Origin: Cytophagales bacterium
GTDB taxonomy: Bacteria > Bacteroidota > Bacteroidia > Cytophagales > Amoebophilaceae
DNA: 64,000 bases
Direction of reading: 5' to 3'
Assembly: GCA_020629455.1 (NCBI GenBank)
Contig: JAHDDH010000001.1
Span: forward strand, 232,720-296,719
Shown in pieces: positions 34,145-43,636 of this stretch. The notes beneath the pieces are model-generated. The model saw only the letters and a program-made list of their open reading frames with translations. It was not told the origin of the DNA and did no database searches. A program made the position numbers and the translations under genes. Position 1 is the first letter of the stretch, and the number at the start of each line of letters is the position of its first letter.

Positions 34145-36910
34145 ATGTCTGCTGCTAAAAAACTTTTTCTGATAGATGCCATGGCATTGATTTATCGTGC
34201 TTATTTTGCATTGCAAAAAAATCCAAGAATCAACACCAAAAATATCAACACAGGCCCTATACTGGGGTTTACCAATACATTGATTGATATTCTCCAAAAT
34301 CAAAACCCAACCCATATTATTGTGGCTTTTGATACTAAAGAAAAAACCTTCAGACATACAATGTATGAAGCCTATAAAGCCAATCGTTTGGTACAACCCG
34401 AAGATATTAGCATAGCTATCCCCTATATTCAAGATATTTTAACAGCTTTTCATATCCCAATCATGCATCAAAAAGGTTATGAAGCTGATGATGTTATTGG
34501 TACGCTCGCTAAACAAGCAGCTGAACAAAAAATAGATACATATATTATGTCTTCGGATAAAGACTTTGCACAATTGGTCAATCAGTATATCTATCTTTAT
34601 CAACCAGGATTTTTAGGAAAAAAAGCCATCATCTTAGATGAAAAATCAATCATAGAAAAATGGAATATTCAAAAACCAACCCAAGTGATTGATATCTTGG
34701 GTTTACAAGGCGATGCTTCAGATAATATACCGGGAATTCCTGGAGTAGGTCCTAAAACAGCACAAAGATTAGTGCAGATGTTTGGATCTTTGGAAAATAT
34801 ATTGGAAAATATAACAACAGTACCTGGAAAAAAATTACAGGATACTTTAAAAATACATGCAGCACAAGGATTACTTTCAAAACAATTAGCTACTATTCAT
34901 CAAGCAGTACCCATTCGTTTTTGTTTTAAAAAAAGTGTTTACAAAGGTTTTGATCAACAAAAATTAAAATCAATTTTTGATTTTTTAGAATTTAGAATGT
35001 TATCGCAAAGATTGTTCGGAACAAAGAATACTTCTTCAAAATCACAAACCAATTTTTTTGATAATGATCAACATATGCCCAATGAAATATTTTCTGAAAA
35101 AAAACAAACTATTGAAAACAAAAAAACACAGTATCATTTGGTAGATACACCTGAAGGATATACACAACTTTGCAAAAAAATATTGTCACAAAAAATTATT
35201 TGTTTGGATACAGAAACTACAGGAATAAATCCTCAAAAAGCGTCTCTTGTGGGCATTGCTTTTGCTTATCAAACAGGAGAAGCTTATTACGTACCTCTAA
35301 TGGAAGATATAGCACAAACAAAAATAATTTTACAACATTTTGATGCTGTTTTTCAATCAAAAAAAATTCTCAAAATAGGACAAAATATCAAGTTTGATTT
35401 ATCAATGTTACAACAATATTCAGTAAATGTACAAGGTCCTTTTTTTGACACAATGATTGCTCATGCTTTTTTACATCCAGAAAGCAGGCATACGTTGTCT
35501 TTGATGTCTCAACAATATTTACAATACATACCTATTCCTATAGAAAATTTGATTGGAGAAAAAAAAATACTCAACATGAGAGAAGTGCCGATAGATGAAG
35601 TAAAAGTATATGCTTGTGAAGATGTAGATATTACTTTGCAGCTATATATACTTTTGAAAGAAAATTTAAAAAAAGAAGGCTATGAAAAAATTTTTTATAC
35701 TATTGAAATGCCTTTGATATCTGTTTTGAAAGACATGGAGTATCAAGGGGTATGTGTTGATGAAAAACAATTGGCTATTTTATCAAAAAAATTTCAAATA
35801 GCAATACAAAATTTAACAGATGAAATATATACAAGTACAACACAAAAGTTTAATATAGATTCCCCCAAACAATTGGGTCATGTACTTTTTGAAGATTTAA
35901 AGCTTTCGGAAAAACCGATTAAAACAAAAACAGGTCAGTATGCCACAGGTGAAAAAATACTACAACAACTAGCCAAAAAACATCCGGTTGTACAAAATAT
36001 TATACAATACAGAGCACTAAAAAAATTAAAAAATACTTATGTAGATACTTTACCTACATTAAAAAGCCCACTTGATGGCCGTATCCATACAGTATATCAC
36101 CAAACTCATGTCATCACTGGACGCTTGAGTGCTAGTAATCCCAACTTGCAAAATATTCCTATACGTACTTTAGAGGGGAAATCTATTCGTCAATGTTTTA
36201 TTCCTGCTAAAGATTATCTTTTGCTTTCTGTAGATTATTCACAAATAGAATTAAGGATCATGGCTGCTTTTTCTCAAGATGAAACTATGATCAAAGCATT
36301 CCAAAAAGACCAAGACATTCATCAAGCAACAGCTCAACAGCTTTTTAGAATTAATGCAGATACCATTCAAGAAGATATGCGTCGAAAAGCGAAAATTGCC
36401 AACTTTGGTATGCTTTATGGTATCTCAGCCTTTGGATTGTCTCAGCAATTAAATATTTCAAAAAAAGAAGCTAAAGCATTGATCGACCATTATTTTGCGA
36501 CCTTTGATAAGGTAAAAAAATATATAGAAACCTGTATTCAACAAGCACAAGACAAACAATACGTGGTCACACTGATGGGAAGAAAGCATTGGCTGCGGGA
36601 TATCAATGCTAAAAATGCCATTTTAAAAGGAGTTGCAGAAAGAAATGCAGTCAATACACCTATACAGGGTACTGCTGCTGAAATCATTAAACAAGCAATG
36701 ATAAAAATCCATACATGGTTACAAAAAAACAATATGCGTACGAAAATGATCATGCAAATACATGATGAATTAGTTTTTGAAGTAGCAAAAGAAGAGCTAG
36801 ATATTATAAAAAATCAGGTGAAAAATTTGATGGAAAATGCAGTATCATTACAAAATGTACCATTGAAAGTAGCCATTGGTATTGGTAATCATTGGTTAGC
36901 TGCGCATTAA
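34145..36910 (+). CDS. polA: DNA polymerase I
   Basis: A full-length 921-residue Pol I. The 5'-nuclease domain (about 1-290) starts KKLFLIDAMALIYRAYFAL and includes GYEADDVIGTLA and GIPGVGPKTAQRL. The 3'-5' exonuclease domain (about 330-520) keeps its acidic motif CLDTETTGIN. The polymerase domain has VDYSQIELRIMAAFSQD, RRKAKIANFGMLYGIS and MQIHDELVFEVA. All three activities appear intact. It begins 119 bases after waaA. Confidence 0.97.
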   Translation: MSAAKKLFLIDAMALIYRAYFALQKNPRINTKNINTGPILGFTNTLIDILQNQNPTHIIVAFDTKEKTFRHTMYEAYKANRLVQPEDISIAIPYIQDILTAFHIPIMHQKGYEADDVIGTLAKQAAEQKIDTYIMSSDKDFAQLVNQYIYLYQPGFLGKKAIILDEKSIIEKWNIQKPTQVIDILGLQGDASDNIPGIPGVGPKTAQRLVQMFGSLENILENITTVPGKKLQDTLKIHAAQGLLSKQLATIHQAVPIRFCFKKSVYKGFDQQKLKSIFDFLEFRMLSQRLFGTKNTSSKSQTNFFDNDQHMPNEIFSEKKQTIENKKTQYHLVDTPEGYTQLCKKILSQKIICLDTETTGINPQKASLVGIAFAYQTGEAYYVPLMEDIAQTKIILQHFDAVFQSKKILKIGQNIKFDLSMLQQYSVNVQGPFFDTMIAHAFLHPESRHTLSLMSQQYLQYIPIPIENLIGEKKILNMREVPIDEVKVYACEDVDITLQLYILLKENLKKEGYEKIFYTIEMPLISVLKDMEYQGVCVDEKQLAILSKKFQIAIQNLTDEIYTSTTQKFNIDSPKQLGHVLFEDLKLSEKPIKTKTGQYATGEKILQQLAKKHPVVQNIIQYRALKKLKNTYVDTLPTLKSPLDGRIHTVYHQTHVITGRLSASNPNLQNIPIRTLEGKSIRQCFIPAKDYLLLSVDYSQIELRIMAAFSQDETMIKAFQKDQDIHQATAQQLFRINADTIQEDMRRKAKIANFGMLYGISAFGLSQQLNISKKEAKALIDHYFATFDKVKKYIETCIQQAQDKQYVVTLMGRKHWLRDINAKNAILKGVAERNAVNTPIQGTAAEIIKQAMIKIHTWLQKNNMRTKMIMQIHDELVFEVAKEELDIIKNQVKNLMENAVSLQNVPLKVAIGIGNHWLAAH

Positions 36911-36946
36911 CCAGAAATATTTTTGAACTAAATAATTTTTTTTGAT

Positions 36947-38365
36947 TTAATAATAAAAAAAACACAACCACACCAAAAATAAAATAGGAAATAAAATAAT
37001 AATAGAATAACGAAAAATATAACCAAAAAAAGAAGGCATCTGAATACCAGACTGTTCTGCAATTGCTTTTACCATAAAATTAGGAGCATTACCAATATAT
37101 GTCATAGCACCAAAAAATACAGAAGAAATAGCAATGGCTTTTAAATGTATAATAGAATCTAAAAAATAACCTTGTGCATAATTTTTGACGGCTTGTACAT
37201 CTTGTATTGTACTTCCTTTAGCAGCCATACTAGCAGCTAAACAATTGAGATAAGTAGGGGCATTATCCAAAAAAGCAGAAAGACTTCCGGTACTCCAGTA
37301 TAGTGTGTGATGATTGATTAAATTTTTTCCCGTTGCTGATTGTGCAAAAATACTTATAAGCTCGAGTGCAGGAATCATAGTAAAAAAAATACCTATAAAA
37401 ATAAAAGAAACTTCTTTAATTGGTTCAAAGTTGAATTGATTTTCTTTTAAAATAGATGGATGAGCTAATCGATAAGCAAAAAATGCTGTTAATAAAATAA
37501 TTATTTCTCGGATAAATGAAAAATGATGACCATAGTAATGAATAGATGGTATACTAGGAAAAATATTAGGGTCTAAAAAAATTGCAAAAATAACGATCAA
37601 AAGAAAAAAAAAATTTTGTTTTCCTCGAATGACCAAAGATTTCTTTTTGGAGTTAGGGGAGGGTATTTTAGAGATATTTTTTTGTGTATTACTTTTATCA
37701 AAAAAATAAAAAATAAGGGCTAGTAAAGATAAAGCTATAAGCCATGGAAAAAAATTATGTGTTAAAGTCCAAAAAAAAGGAACACCTTTTAAAAACCCTA
37801 AAAATAAAGGAGCATCTCCAATAGGGGTCAATGCACCACCTACGTTACTGACCATAAAAATAAAAAATAATATATGATATGGCTGGATTCTTTTTTGATT
37901 CAAACGGATATAAGGTTTGATCAAAAGCATAGAAGCACCTGTTGTGCCAATAAAATTAGAAAGAAAAGCACCAATCAATAAAAGAATCATATTGGCAAAA
38001 GGGGTAGTCACTAGGTTTACTTGTACAAGAATACTGCCAGAAATTGTATATAATGCACCAACAAATACAATAAATTGAATGTATTCTGCCAAGGCTTCAA
38101 TAGGAGGGAGGTAGTTATTCAAACAAAAAATGTAATAAAATACAACAACACTGCCTAAAAAAAGAGCAATTTTAGGATAATTTTTATGCCAAAAATGAGC
38201 ATACAAAAGTGGACCTGTCGCAATCATACATAATAAAATGATAAAAGGAAAAACAAAAATAATGGAAGGCTGGTGACTGGAAGTAAGATTATCTGCAAAA
38301 ATGAAAAAAGGAAAACTAAAAAACAGTATGCTATATTTAAGCACTTTAGTTAATAAAGAATACAT
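36947..38365 (-). CDS. nhaD: NhaD-type sodium:proton antiporter
   Basis: A 472-residue membrane protein with about 12 segments, of the ion-transporter/citrate-transporter superfamily. The N-terminus carries a hydrophobic signal-like segment. Family motifs are ATGPLLYAHFWHKNYPKIA, NFIGTTGASMLLIKPYI, FMVSNVGGALTPIGDAPLF and LSAFLDNAPTYLNCLA, as in Bacteroidota Na+/H+ antiporters. It should exchange Na+ for H+ at the inner membrane, supporting pH and sodium balance. It is convergent with polA. Confidence 0.85.
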   Translation of the reverse strand: MYSLLTKVLKYSILFFSFPFFIFADNLTSSHQPSIIFVFPFIILLCMIATGPLLYAHFWHKNYPKIALFLGSVVVFYYIFCLNNYLPPIEALAEYIQFIVFVGALYTISGSILVQVNLVTTPFANMILLLIGAFLSNFIGTTGASMLLIKPYIRLNQKRIQPYHILFFIFMVSNVGGALTPIGDAPLFLGFLKGVPFFWTLTHNFFPWLIALSLLALIFYFFDKSNTQKNISKIPSPNSKKKSLVIRGKQNFFFLLIVIFAIFLDPNIFPSIPSIHYYGHHFSFIREIIILLTAFFAYRLAHPSILKENQFNFEPIKEVSFIFIGIFFTMIPALELISIFAQSATGKNLINHHTLYWSTGSLSAFLDNAPTYLNCLAASMAAKGSTIQDVQAVKNYAQGYFLDSIIHLKAIAISSVFFGAMTYIGNAPNFMVKAIAEQSGIQMPSFFGYIFRYSIIILFPILFLVWLCFFYY

Positions 38366-38373
38366 GAAAAAAA

Positions 38374-38907
38374 TTAAAATCTGATGGTAATATTAGCCAA
38401 AAGAATATATATACTATAAGAAATATCTATTCCTATATTTTTATAATTCAAATGGGTACTTAAAGACATATAGGGTAATACAGGAGTATAAGCAGCTATA
38501 GACCAAAGTCTTTCATCATAACCAGATACTAAACCCATACAAAACCCATAGGCTATTTCAAAAGAATGACCTATTTTTTGTGTAAACCAATTTCTACAAA
38601 TGCCTAAAAAAAAACTTGATTTTTGATAGCAATTACGAAAAGCATAAAAACAATAGCCTTTATATGTAGCCCCCCCTAAAACAGTAAATAAATTATGTTT
38701 ATTTCTTGCTTTTTTTTTGTAATGCCATGCTAAAGTACCAAAATAGAATTGATTACTTGTCCGTTGACCTACAATCCAAGAGATAAAATGTTTTTTTTTG
38801 CTTTTGTGAATACTAGGTTTAAAGTCCATGCTAACCATGATACTGCATAAACAAAAAAAAAAAACAAAAAGAAATATTTTTTTATAATTTTTTTTTAAAG
38901 TTCTCAT
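38374..38907 (-). CDS. small outer-membrane beta-barrel candidate (PagP-like pattern)
   Basis: I start this at the ATG at 38907 (177 aa). A longer frame running to 39090 overlaps tRNA-Gln and is not credible. An N-terminal signal sequence (KKIFLFVFFFCLCSIMVSMD) is followed by alternating aromatic/hydrophobic strands, ending LANITIRF with a terminal Phe, typical of outer-membrane barrels. The order of strands and VLPYMSLSTHLNYKNIGID loosely recall PagP/PagL-like lipid A modifying barrels. That resemblance is only impressionistic. It lies immediately 3' to nothing on its strand but nhaD, 9 bases away. Confidence 0.55.
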   Translation of the reverse strand: MRTLKKNYKKIFLFVFFFCLCSIMVSMDFKPSIHKSKKKHFISWIVGQRTSNQFYFGTLAWHYKKKARNKHNLFTVLGGATYKGYCFYAFRNCYQKSSFFLGICRNWFTQKIGHSFEIAYGFCMGLVSGYDERLWSIAAYTPVLPYMSLSTHLNYKNIGIDISYSIYILLANITIRF

Positions 38908-38993
38908 TTTTAAATATAATTGAATGAACGAAACTAATAAAATTTTTATAACATCTAGAAAAAAAGTATATTTGTAAGTCTCAAATTCTAAAA

Positions 38994-39066
38994 TGTCCGA
39001 TGGTGTAATTGGCAACACGTTTGGTTTTGGTCCAAAAGAGTCCAGGTTCGAGCCCTGGTCGGACAA
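38994..39066 (+). tRNA. tRNA-Gln (TTG)
   Basis: A 73-nucleotide cloverleaf. Acceptor TGTCCGA pairs with TCGGACA, the anticodon stem is TTTGG/CCAAA with loop TTTTGGT (anticodon TTG), and the T arm is CCAGG-TTCGAGC-CCTGG. The discriminator is A; CCA is not encoded. An acceptor starting with T is typical for tRNA-Gln. Confidence 0.96.
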
Positions 39067-39123
39067 CAAAAAATAATAACTCCCCATCAATCATCTTCTA
39101 AATATTTTCCTGCAAATTTCTAT

Positions 39124-39645
39124 ATGCCTTCTCAGCGCACTATTCATCCTAAAATACTGTTCCTATGGCTTGCTATGATAAGTATCACGATGACATTTGC
39201 TGCATTATCAAGTGCTTATCTTGTAAAAAAAGGTGATCTTTTATTTTTGCAAAAATTACCATCTATTTTTAACTATAATACTATTATTATTATTTTGAGT
39301 AGTGTTACAGGTCAAATTGCCTACAAAGTCAATAAAAAAAAATTTTGGCTCGCCCTTACAATTATTTTAGCCCTTTTTTTTTTATATCAACAATATCAAG
39401 CATGGCAGCAATTGATTGCACTACAAATTTATTTTGTAGGTAATCCTATAGGTTCTTTTTTCTACATCTTTACAGGGCTACATGCCTTGCATCTTATCAG
39501 TGGCATTTTAGCTTTACTGACGATGTATATAATTTCTCTAATCAAAAATATAGGCATACTTTATTGGAAAATAAATGTGCATTATTGGCATTTTTTAACC
39601 ATTCTTTGGTTGTACCTATATATATTTCTGCTCCTTAATCACTAA
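39124..39645 (+). CDS. cytochrome c oxidase subunit III (short paralogue)
   Basis: A 173-residue membrane protein with about five segments. It has MISITMTFAALSSAYLVKKG near the start and GLHALHLISGILAL plus VHYWHFLTILWLYLYIFLL at the end, the pattern of heme-copper oxidase subunit III. In Bacteroidota two subunit III genes commonly stand in tandem, as here; the second follows after 9 bases. The short form lacks the first two helices of the full subunit III. Confidence 0.9.
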   Translation: MPSQRTIHPKILFLWLAMISITMTFAALSSAYLVKKGDLLFLQKLPSIFNYNTIIIILSSVTGQIAYKVNKKKFWLALTIILALFFLYQQYQAWQQLIALQIYFVGNPIGSFFYIFTGLHALHLISGILALLTMYIISLIKNIGILYWKINVHYWHFLTILWLYLYIFLLLNH

Positions 39646-39654
39646 AATCCAAAC

Positions 39655-40371
39655 ATGCAAAAAAATATATGGCCATGGAAAGCCAGTCATGGAAAACTCA
39701 TGATGTGGTTTTTTTTGATTTCCGATATTTTCACTTTTGCTTCTTTGCTTATTGCCTACGGATTTATCCGCTATCTGCATTTAGCAACCAATGTAAAAGA
39801 TGTCCAGCCTTCTCAAATATATTGGCCTATTCCTGAAAAAGTATTTCATAGTGTTCCTTTTTTGCAGGATATGTATTTGCCACTTATTTTTGTAGGAATC
39901 ATGACATTTGTACTCATTTTGAGCAGTGTCACCATGGTATTAGCAGTAGATGCTGGCAAAAGAATGGATCAAAAAAAGGTAGAAAAATGGCTCTTTTGGA
40001 CTATTGTAGGAGGAATTATTTTTTTATGCTGTCAAGCTTGGGAATGGTCTCATTTTATAGCAGGATCAAAAGAAGGTATTTGGATGCATATTTTTCAACA
40101 AGGTACATGGATAAAAAAAAATATACAAGGAGCCAATTTAACCATTAATGAATATGGACCTCCTGCTTTTGCTGCTTTTTTTTTTGTCATTACAGGATTT
40201 CATGGGCTGCATGTTTTGAGTGGAGTTGTTTTAAACATTATCATTTACTATCGTACTGTTGTAGGTTATTATCAAAAAGAAAATTATCTTATGGTAGAAA
40301 AAGTAGGACTGTATTGGCATTTTGTAGATGTTGTTTGGTTATTTGTTTTTACTTTTTTTTACTTGATTTGA
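39655..40371 (+). CDS. coxC: cytochrome c oxidase subunit III
   Basis: A 238-residue subunit III with about five or six helices. The N-terminal part has KLMMWFFLISDIFTFASLLIAY, and the later motifs are CCQAWEWSHFI, GFHGLHVLSGV and YWHFVDVVWLFVFTFFYL, including the conserved His residues. It belongs to the terminal oxidase with coxB at 15 kb. It sits directly after the short paralogue, as in other Bacteroidota. Subunit I is not in the window. Confidence 0.93.
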   Translation: MQKNIWPWKASHGKLMMWFFLISDIFTFASLLIAYGFIRYLHLATNVKDVQPSQIYWPIPEKVFHSVPFLQDMYLPLIFVGIMTFVLILSSVTMVLAVDAGKRMDQKKVEKWLFWTIVGGIIFLCCQAWEWSHFIAGSKEGIWMHIFQQGTWIKKNIQGANLTINEYGPPAFAAFFFVITGFHGLHVLSGVVLNIIIYYRTVVGYYQKENYLMVEKVGLYWHFVDVVWLFVFTFFYLI

Positions 40372-40386
40372 TATAAAAAAATAAAA

Positions 40387-40845
40387 TTAAACAAATTCAA
40401 CCATTGTTAATCCTTCATTTTCAATAAAAGGCGTAATGATTGTAAACTCTCTTCTTTCTTGAAGCATCATTCGAATTTTTTTTTTCAAAATACCCTTGCC
40501 TTTTCCATGAATAATTGTCAAATAATCAGCCTTTGAAGCAAATAAAAGTGCTTGATCTAAAAAAAAATTAGTGGCTTGTAGTGCTTCTGTCAATGTAAGA
40601 TTGTGTAGATCTATAGTAGGAAAAAATTTTTTTTGAAATGTATACGTTTGGTATTTTGGAGAAGTAGCCAATGAAAGAGGAGAAATCAAGTGATTTTTTA
40701 TTTTTGATATTTGATCAACTGTGACTTTCATTGACATTTGATTTTCACTAACCAACACTATTTTTTCACGCTCTATTTGAATGATGTGGGCGAGAATGCA
40801 CATATGTTTCACTTTGACTATTTCTCCCACAACATAATGTTCCAT
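40387..40845 (-). CDS. Smr-domain protein
   Basis: A 152-residue protein. The C-terminal half (about 75-152) is an Smr domain: TIDLHNLTLTEALQATNFFL with the DLHxLxxxEA motif, and TIIHGKGKGILKKKIR with HGxGxGxLK. Smr domains are nickase or RNA-endonuclease modules found at the end of MutS2 or alone. The N-terminal half (residues 1-70) looks like a small beta domain of the kind in Bacteroidota Smr/MutS-family proteins. It ends 4 bases after the DUF4296 gene's stop and is probably cotranscribed with it. Confidence 0.85.
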   Translation of the reverse strand: MEHYVVGEIVKVKHMCILAHIIQIEREKIVLVSENQMSMKVTVDQISKIKNHLISPLSLATSPKYQTYTFQKKFFPTIDLHNLTLTEALQATNFFLDQALLFASKADYLTIIHGKGKGILKKKIRMMLQERREFTIITPFIENEGLTMVEFV

Positions 40846-40849
40846 ACAA

Positions 40850-41143
40850 TCAGGATAACTTTTCTTGCAATCTATTTTCTACCTCACATAAAATCGTGGT
40901 CATCAAATGATTTTGGACGTAGTACTGATAACTTTTTATAAAAATAATTTCATTGGTTTGGTGTATTGTATAAATTTGTTTAATCGTATAACTAGGAAGT
41001 AATATAGAATTATTTTGAGGAGTAATTTTTTTGGATTGGGCAATACAAATATCTGTTAAAATATCAATCATTTTAGCTTTAGGAAGTATATTTTTTGCTG
41101 TGCAAGCAAAAAAACAAAAAAAAACAAAAAAAAATTTATACAT
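40850..41143 (-). CDS. DUF4296-type small lipoprotein
   Basis: A 97-residue probable lipoprotein. It has a hydrophobic signal ending FFCFFACTAK (lipobox Cys at about residue 14), followed by KMIDILTDICIAQS and the pattern Y-x-I-H-Q-x-x-x-I-x-F-x-K-S-Y-x-Y-Y. This resembles DUF4296, a Bacteroidota-specific family of unknown function. It lies between mtaB and the Smr protein, all on the minus strand. Confidence 0.7.
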   Translation of the reverse strand: MYKFFFVFFCFFACTAKNILPKAKMIDILTDICIAQSKKITPQNNSILLPSYTIKQIYTIHQTNEIIFIKSYQYYVQNHLMTTILCEVENRLQEKLS

Positions 41144-41160
41144 ATCCTTTATCTTTTATC

Positions 41161-42459
41161 TTAAACAATGGTCATCAATCCATCTTGATCTATTGCTTGT
41201 AATGTAACGGATTGTATCGTATTGAGATGACTTTTGATGTACGGTGCTTTTACACGGATATAGTTTTCGGTAAATCCTTTCATGAAGTTATTTTCATCAT
41301 TATGTTCAAAAAGTACATTTTGTTTTGAACCTATATTTTGTGTGTAAAATTGACGTAATTTTTTTTCAGATAAAGTACGTAATTGCTGTGCTCTGGAAAT
41401 TCTATCTTTTTTATCAACGCTATTAGAAAATTTTTCAGCGACTGTGTCTGTTCTTTCTGAATAAGGAAATACATGCAGATAAGCAATGGGAAGACGATTG
41501 ATAAAATGATAAGTTGCTAAAAAATGTTCCTGGGTTTCTCCAGGAAATCCAACCATAACGTCAGCACCTATACAAGCATTGGGCATTTTTTGAATAATTT
41601 TTTGAATTTTTTCTTCATAAAGTGATGTATTGTATCTTCTACGCATCATTTTTAGAATAGGATCACTTCCAGATTGTAAAGGTATATGAAAGTGAGGAAC
41701 AAAATTTTCATTTTGTGCTACGATGGTAATAATTTCGTCTTTAAGTAAATTGGGCTCTACAGAAGAAATACGAACCCTGGGCATGTTCCTTATAGTACTT
41801 ATTTTTTGTATCAATGTCAAAAAATTTGTAGATCTTTTTCCATCTATGATACCAAAGTCTCCTGTATTGACTCCTGTCAATACAATTTCATGAATATTTT
41901 TTTGAATAATTTTTTGTATTTGTTTTAAAATATTTTCAATTGTGTTGCTTCTGCTTTTTCCTCTAGCCAAAGGAATAGTACAAAAAGAACACTGATAATT
42001 ACATCCGTCTTGTATTTTTAAGAAAGTGCGTGTTCTATCATCATAAGAGTAAGCATTATGAAAATAATTTTTTGATTTTATGGCACTGACATGAATGCTC
42101 GTTTGTTGATTTTTTTGATCAAATTGATCGATGATATCAAAAAGTTTAAACTTTTCGTGTGTACCTAAAATAACGTCTACACCTTTGATTTGAGCAATGG
42201 AATCGGGTTTTAGTTGAGCATAACACCCCATCACAATAATAAAAGGTATTTTTTTTGCATTGCTCTGTGCTTCTTTTACTACTTTGCTACATTTTTTATC
42301 AGCATTTTCTGTCACAGAGCATGTATTAATAACAACTACATCTGGCTGGTCGTAAAAATCTACTTTTTCGAACTTTTTTTTTTTGAATAATTGTGCAATT
42401 GCAGATGTTTCAGAAAAATTTAGTTTGCAACCTAAAGTATAAAACGCTACTTTTTTCAT
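41161..42459 (-). CDS. mtaB: tRNA t6A37 methylthiotransferase
   Basis: MtaB converts N6-threonylcarbamoyladenosine at tRNA position 37 to its 2-methylthio form. The 432-residue protein has the N-terminal UPF0004 domain with three conserved cysteines (TLGCKLN, INTCSVTE, VMGCYAQ), a radical SAM core with CNYQCSFCTIP, and a C-terminal TRAM-like end. The radical SAM and second cluster ligands are present, so it depends on the Suf system. It follows frr by 18 bases. Confidence 0.94.
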   Translation of the reverse strand: MKKVAFYTLGCKLNFSETSAIAQLFKKKKFEKVDFYDQPDVVVINTCSVTENADKKCSKVVKEAQSNAKKIPFIIVMGCYAQLKPDSIAQIKGVDVILGTHEKFKLFDIIDQFDQKNQQTSIHVSAIKSKNYFHNAYSYDDRTRTFLKIQDGCNYQCSFCTIPLARGKSRSNTIENILKQIQKIIQKNIHEIVLTGVNTGDFGIIDGKRSTNFLTLIQKISTIRNMPRVRISSVEPNLLKDEIITIVAQNENFVPHFHIPLQSGSDPILKMMRRRYNTSLYEEKIQKIIQKMPNACIGADVMVGFPGETQEHFLATYHFINRLPIAYLHVFPYSERTDTVAEKFSNSVDKKDRISRAQQLRTLSEKKLRQFYTQNIGSKQNVLFEHNDENNFMKGFTENYIRVKAPYIKSHLNTIQSVTLQAIDQDGLMTIV

Positions 42460-42477
42460 AGAATAATCAAACGTTAT

Positions 42478-43038
42478 CTAAACGGTTAAAATTTCTTTTT
42501 CTTTTTTAGCTAATAGCTGATCAATATTATGCATCATCGCATCTGTATTTTTTTGTAATTGCTCTTCTGCTTTTTTAATTTCATCCTCTGAAACTCCTTC
42601 TTTTTTATATTTTTTCATCATTTCTTTGGCATTTTTTCGTTCATTACGAATAGATATTTTATTTTTTTCTGTCTCATTTTTTACTTGTTTGATGAGCTCT
42701 TTTCTTCTCTCTTCGGTAAGGCTTGGTAAGTTAATCCGTATCGTTTCTCCATCATTTTGTGGAGTAAAACCAAAATTTTGGTCAATAATAGATTTTTCTA
42801 TGATTTTGATCATATTTTTTTCCCAGGGCTTTATGAAAATAGTTTTAGCATCTGGTATGGTAATAGAGGCTACTTGAGCAATGGGAGTAAGATTGTTGTA
42901 GTATAAAATTTTTACGTTATCAAATAAGGAAGGATGCACTTTTCCAGCTCTTATTTTGTTAAAACTTTTTTGTGTGTGGAGATAAATTTTCTCCATAGCT
43001 ATTTTAGTAACCTCGAGATGTGTTTTTAGATCTTCCAT
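42478..43038 (-). CDS. frr: ribosome recycling factor
   Basis: A 186-residue protein from the ATG at 43038 (MEDLKTHLEVTKIAMEK); a longer in-frame ATG adds nine unlikely residues. Motifs are NKIRAGKVHPSLFDNVKILYYN, LTPIAQVASITIPDAKT, and RINLPSLTEERRKELIKQVK, all typical of Frr. It releases ribosomes from mRNA after termination, with EF-G. Confidence 0.95.
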   Translation of the reverse strand: MEDLKTHLEVTKIAMEKIYLHTQKSFNKIRAGKVHPSLFDNVKILYYNNLTPIAQVASITIPDAKTIFIKPWEKNMIKIIEKSIIDQNFGFTPQNDGETIRINLPSLTEERRKELIKQVKNETEKNKISIRNERKNAKEMMKKYKKEGVSEDEIKKAEEQLQKNTDAMMHNIDQLLAKKEKEILTV

Positions 43039-43139
43039 AGTCAAAATTATTTGCTTAAAGTTCAAAATTAAATATATTCCTAGTAATTTTTGCTATTTTT
43101 AGAGAATGATCTTTTTATAATCTTAACATACCTGAAGCC

Positions 43140-43532
43140 ATGCATGATAAAATACGTTTAGCCAACACATTGTACCATCAAGACACGCTTAAAACACAAA
43201 AATATACATTTAATGTAGGGGATACGATCAATGTACACGTAAAAATTCAAGAAGATGATAAAGAAAGGGTGCAGATTTTTCAAGGAGTAGTTTTAGGGAA
43301 AAAAAAAGAACATAGCCCAGAAGGCACCTTCATTGTAAGAAAAATATCTAGTGGTATTGCTGTAGAAAGAATTTTTCCTTTTGTTTCTCCAAACATAGCA
43401 AAAATAGAAGTATTGAGAGAAGGAAAAGTAAGAAGGGCTAAATTGAATTATCTTAAAGACAAAAAAGGAAAGTCTGCCAAAGTAAAAGAAAAAATTAAAG
43501 TAGTACAAAAAGAAAAACAAGAAAAAATATAA
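43140..43532 (+). CDS. rplS: 50S ribosomal protein L19
   Basis: A 130-residue L19. The family core is visible: [76 protein letters not shown] lysine-rich C-terminal tail exceeds the E. coli protein by about 15 residues, as in other Bacteroidota. It is transcribed alone and followed by a strong hairpin. Confidence 0.96.
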   Translation: MHDKIRLANTLYHQDTLKTQKYTFNVGDTINVHVKIQEDDKERVQIFQGVVLGKKKEHSPEGTFIVRKISSGIAVERIFPFVSPNIAKIEVLREGKVRRAKLNYLKDKKGKSAKVKEKIKVVQKEKQEKI

Positions 43533-43585
43533 AACTTAACATAATATTAATTATTTCACATTTTAGTATTCCTCAAAAAATTCAA

Positions 43586-43622
43586 ACTTCAACAATGTAT
43601 TTTCTCTTTACATTGTTGAAGT
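43586..43622. terminator. bidirectional terminator between rplS and dnaK
   Basis: A 14-base perfect stem (ACTTCAACAATGTA at 43586-43599 with its complement at 43609-43622) and a 9-base loop lie in the convergent spacer between rplS and dnaK. It is the longest perfect dyad I found in an intergenic spacer. It should end transcription from both sides; weak T-rich tracts follow on either strand. Confidence 0.7.
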
Positions 43623-43636
43623 ATTATATTTAAATT

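Noticed and set aside
38908..39090. N-terminal extension of the beta-barrel gene
   Set aside because: It is the antisense of tRNA-Gln and its flanks; the ATG at 38907 with a signal peptide is a far better start.
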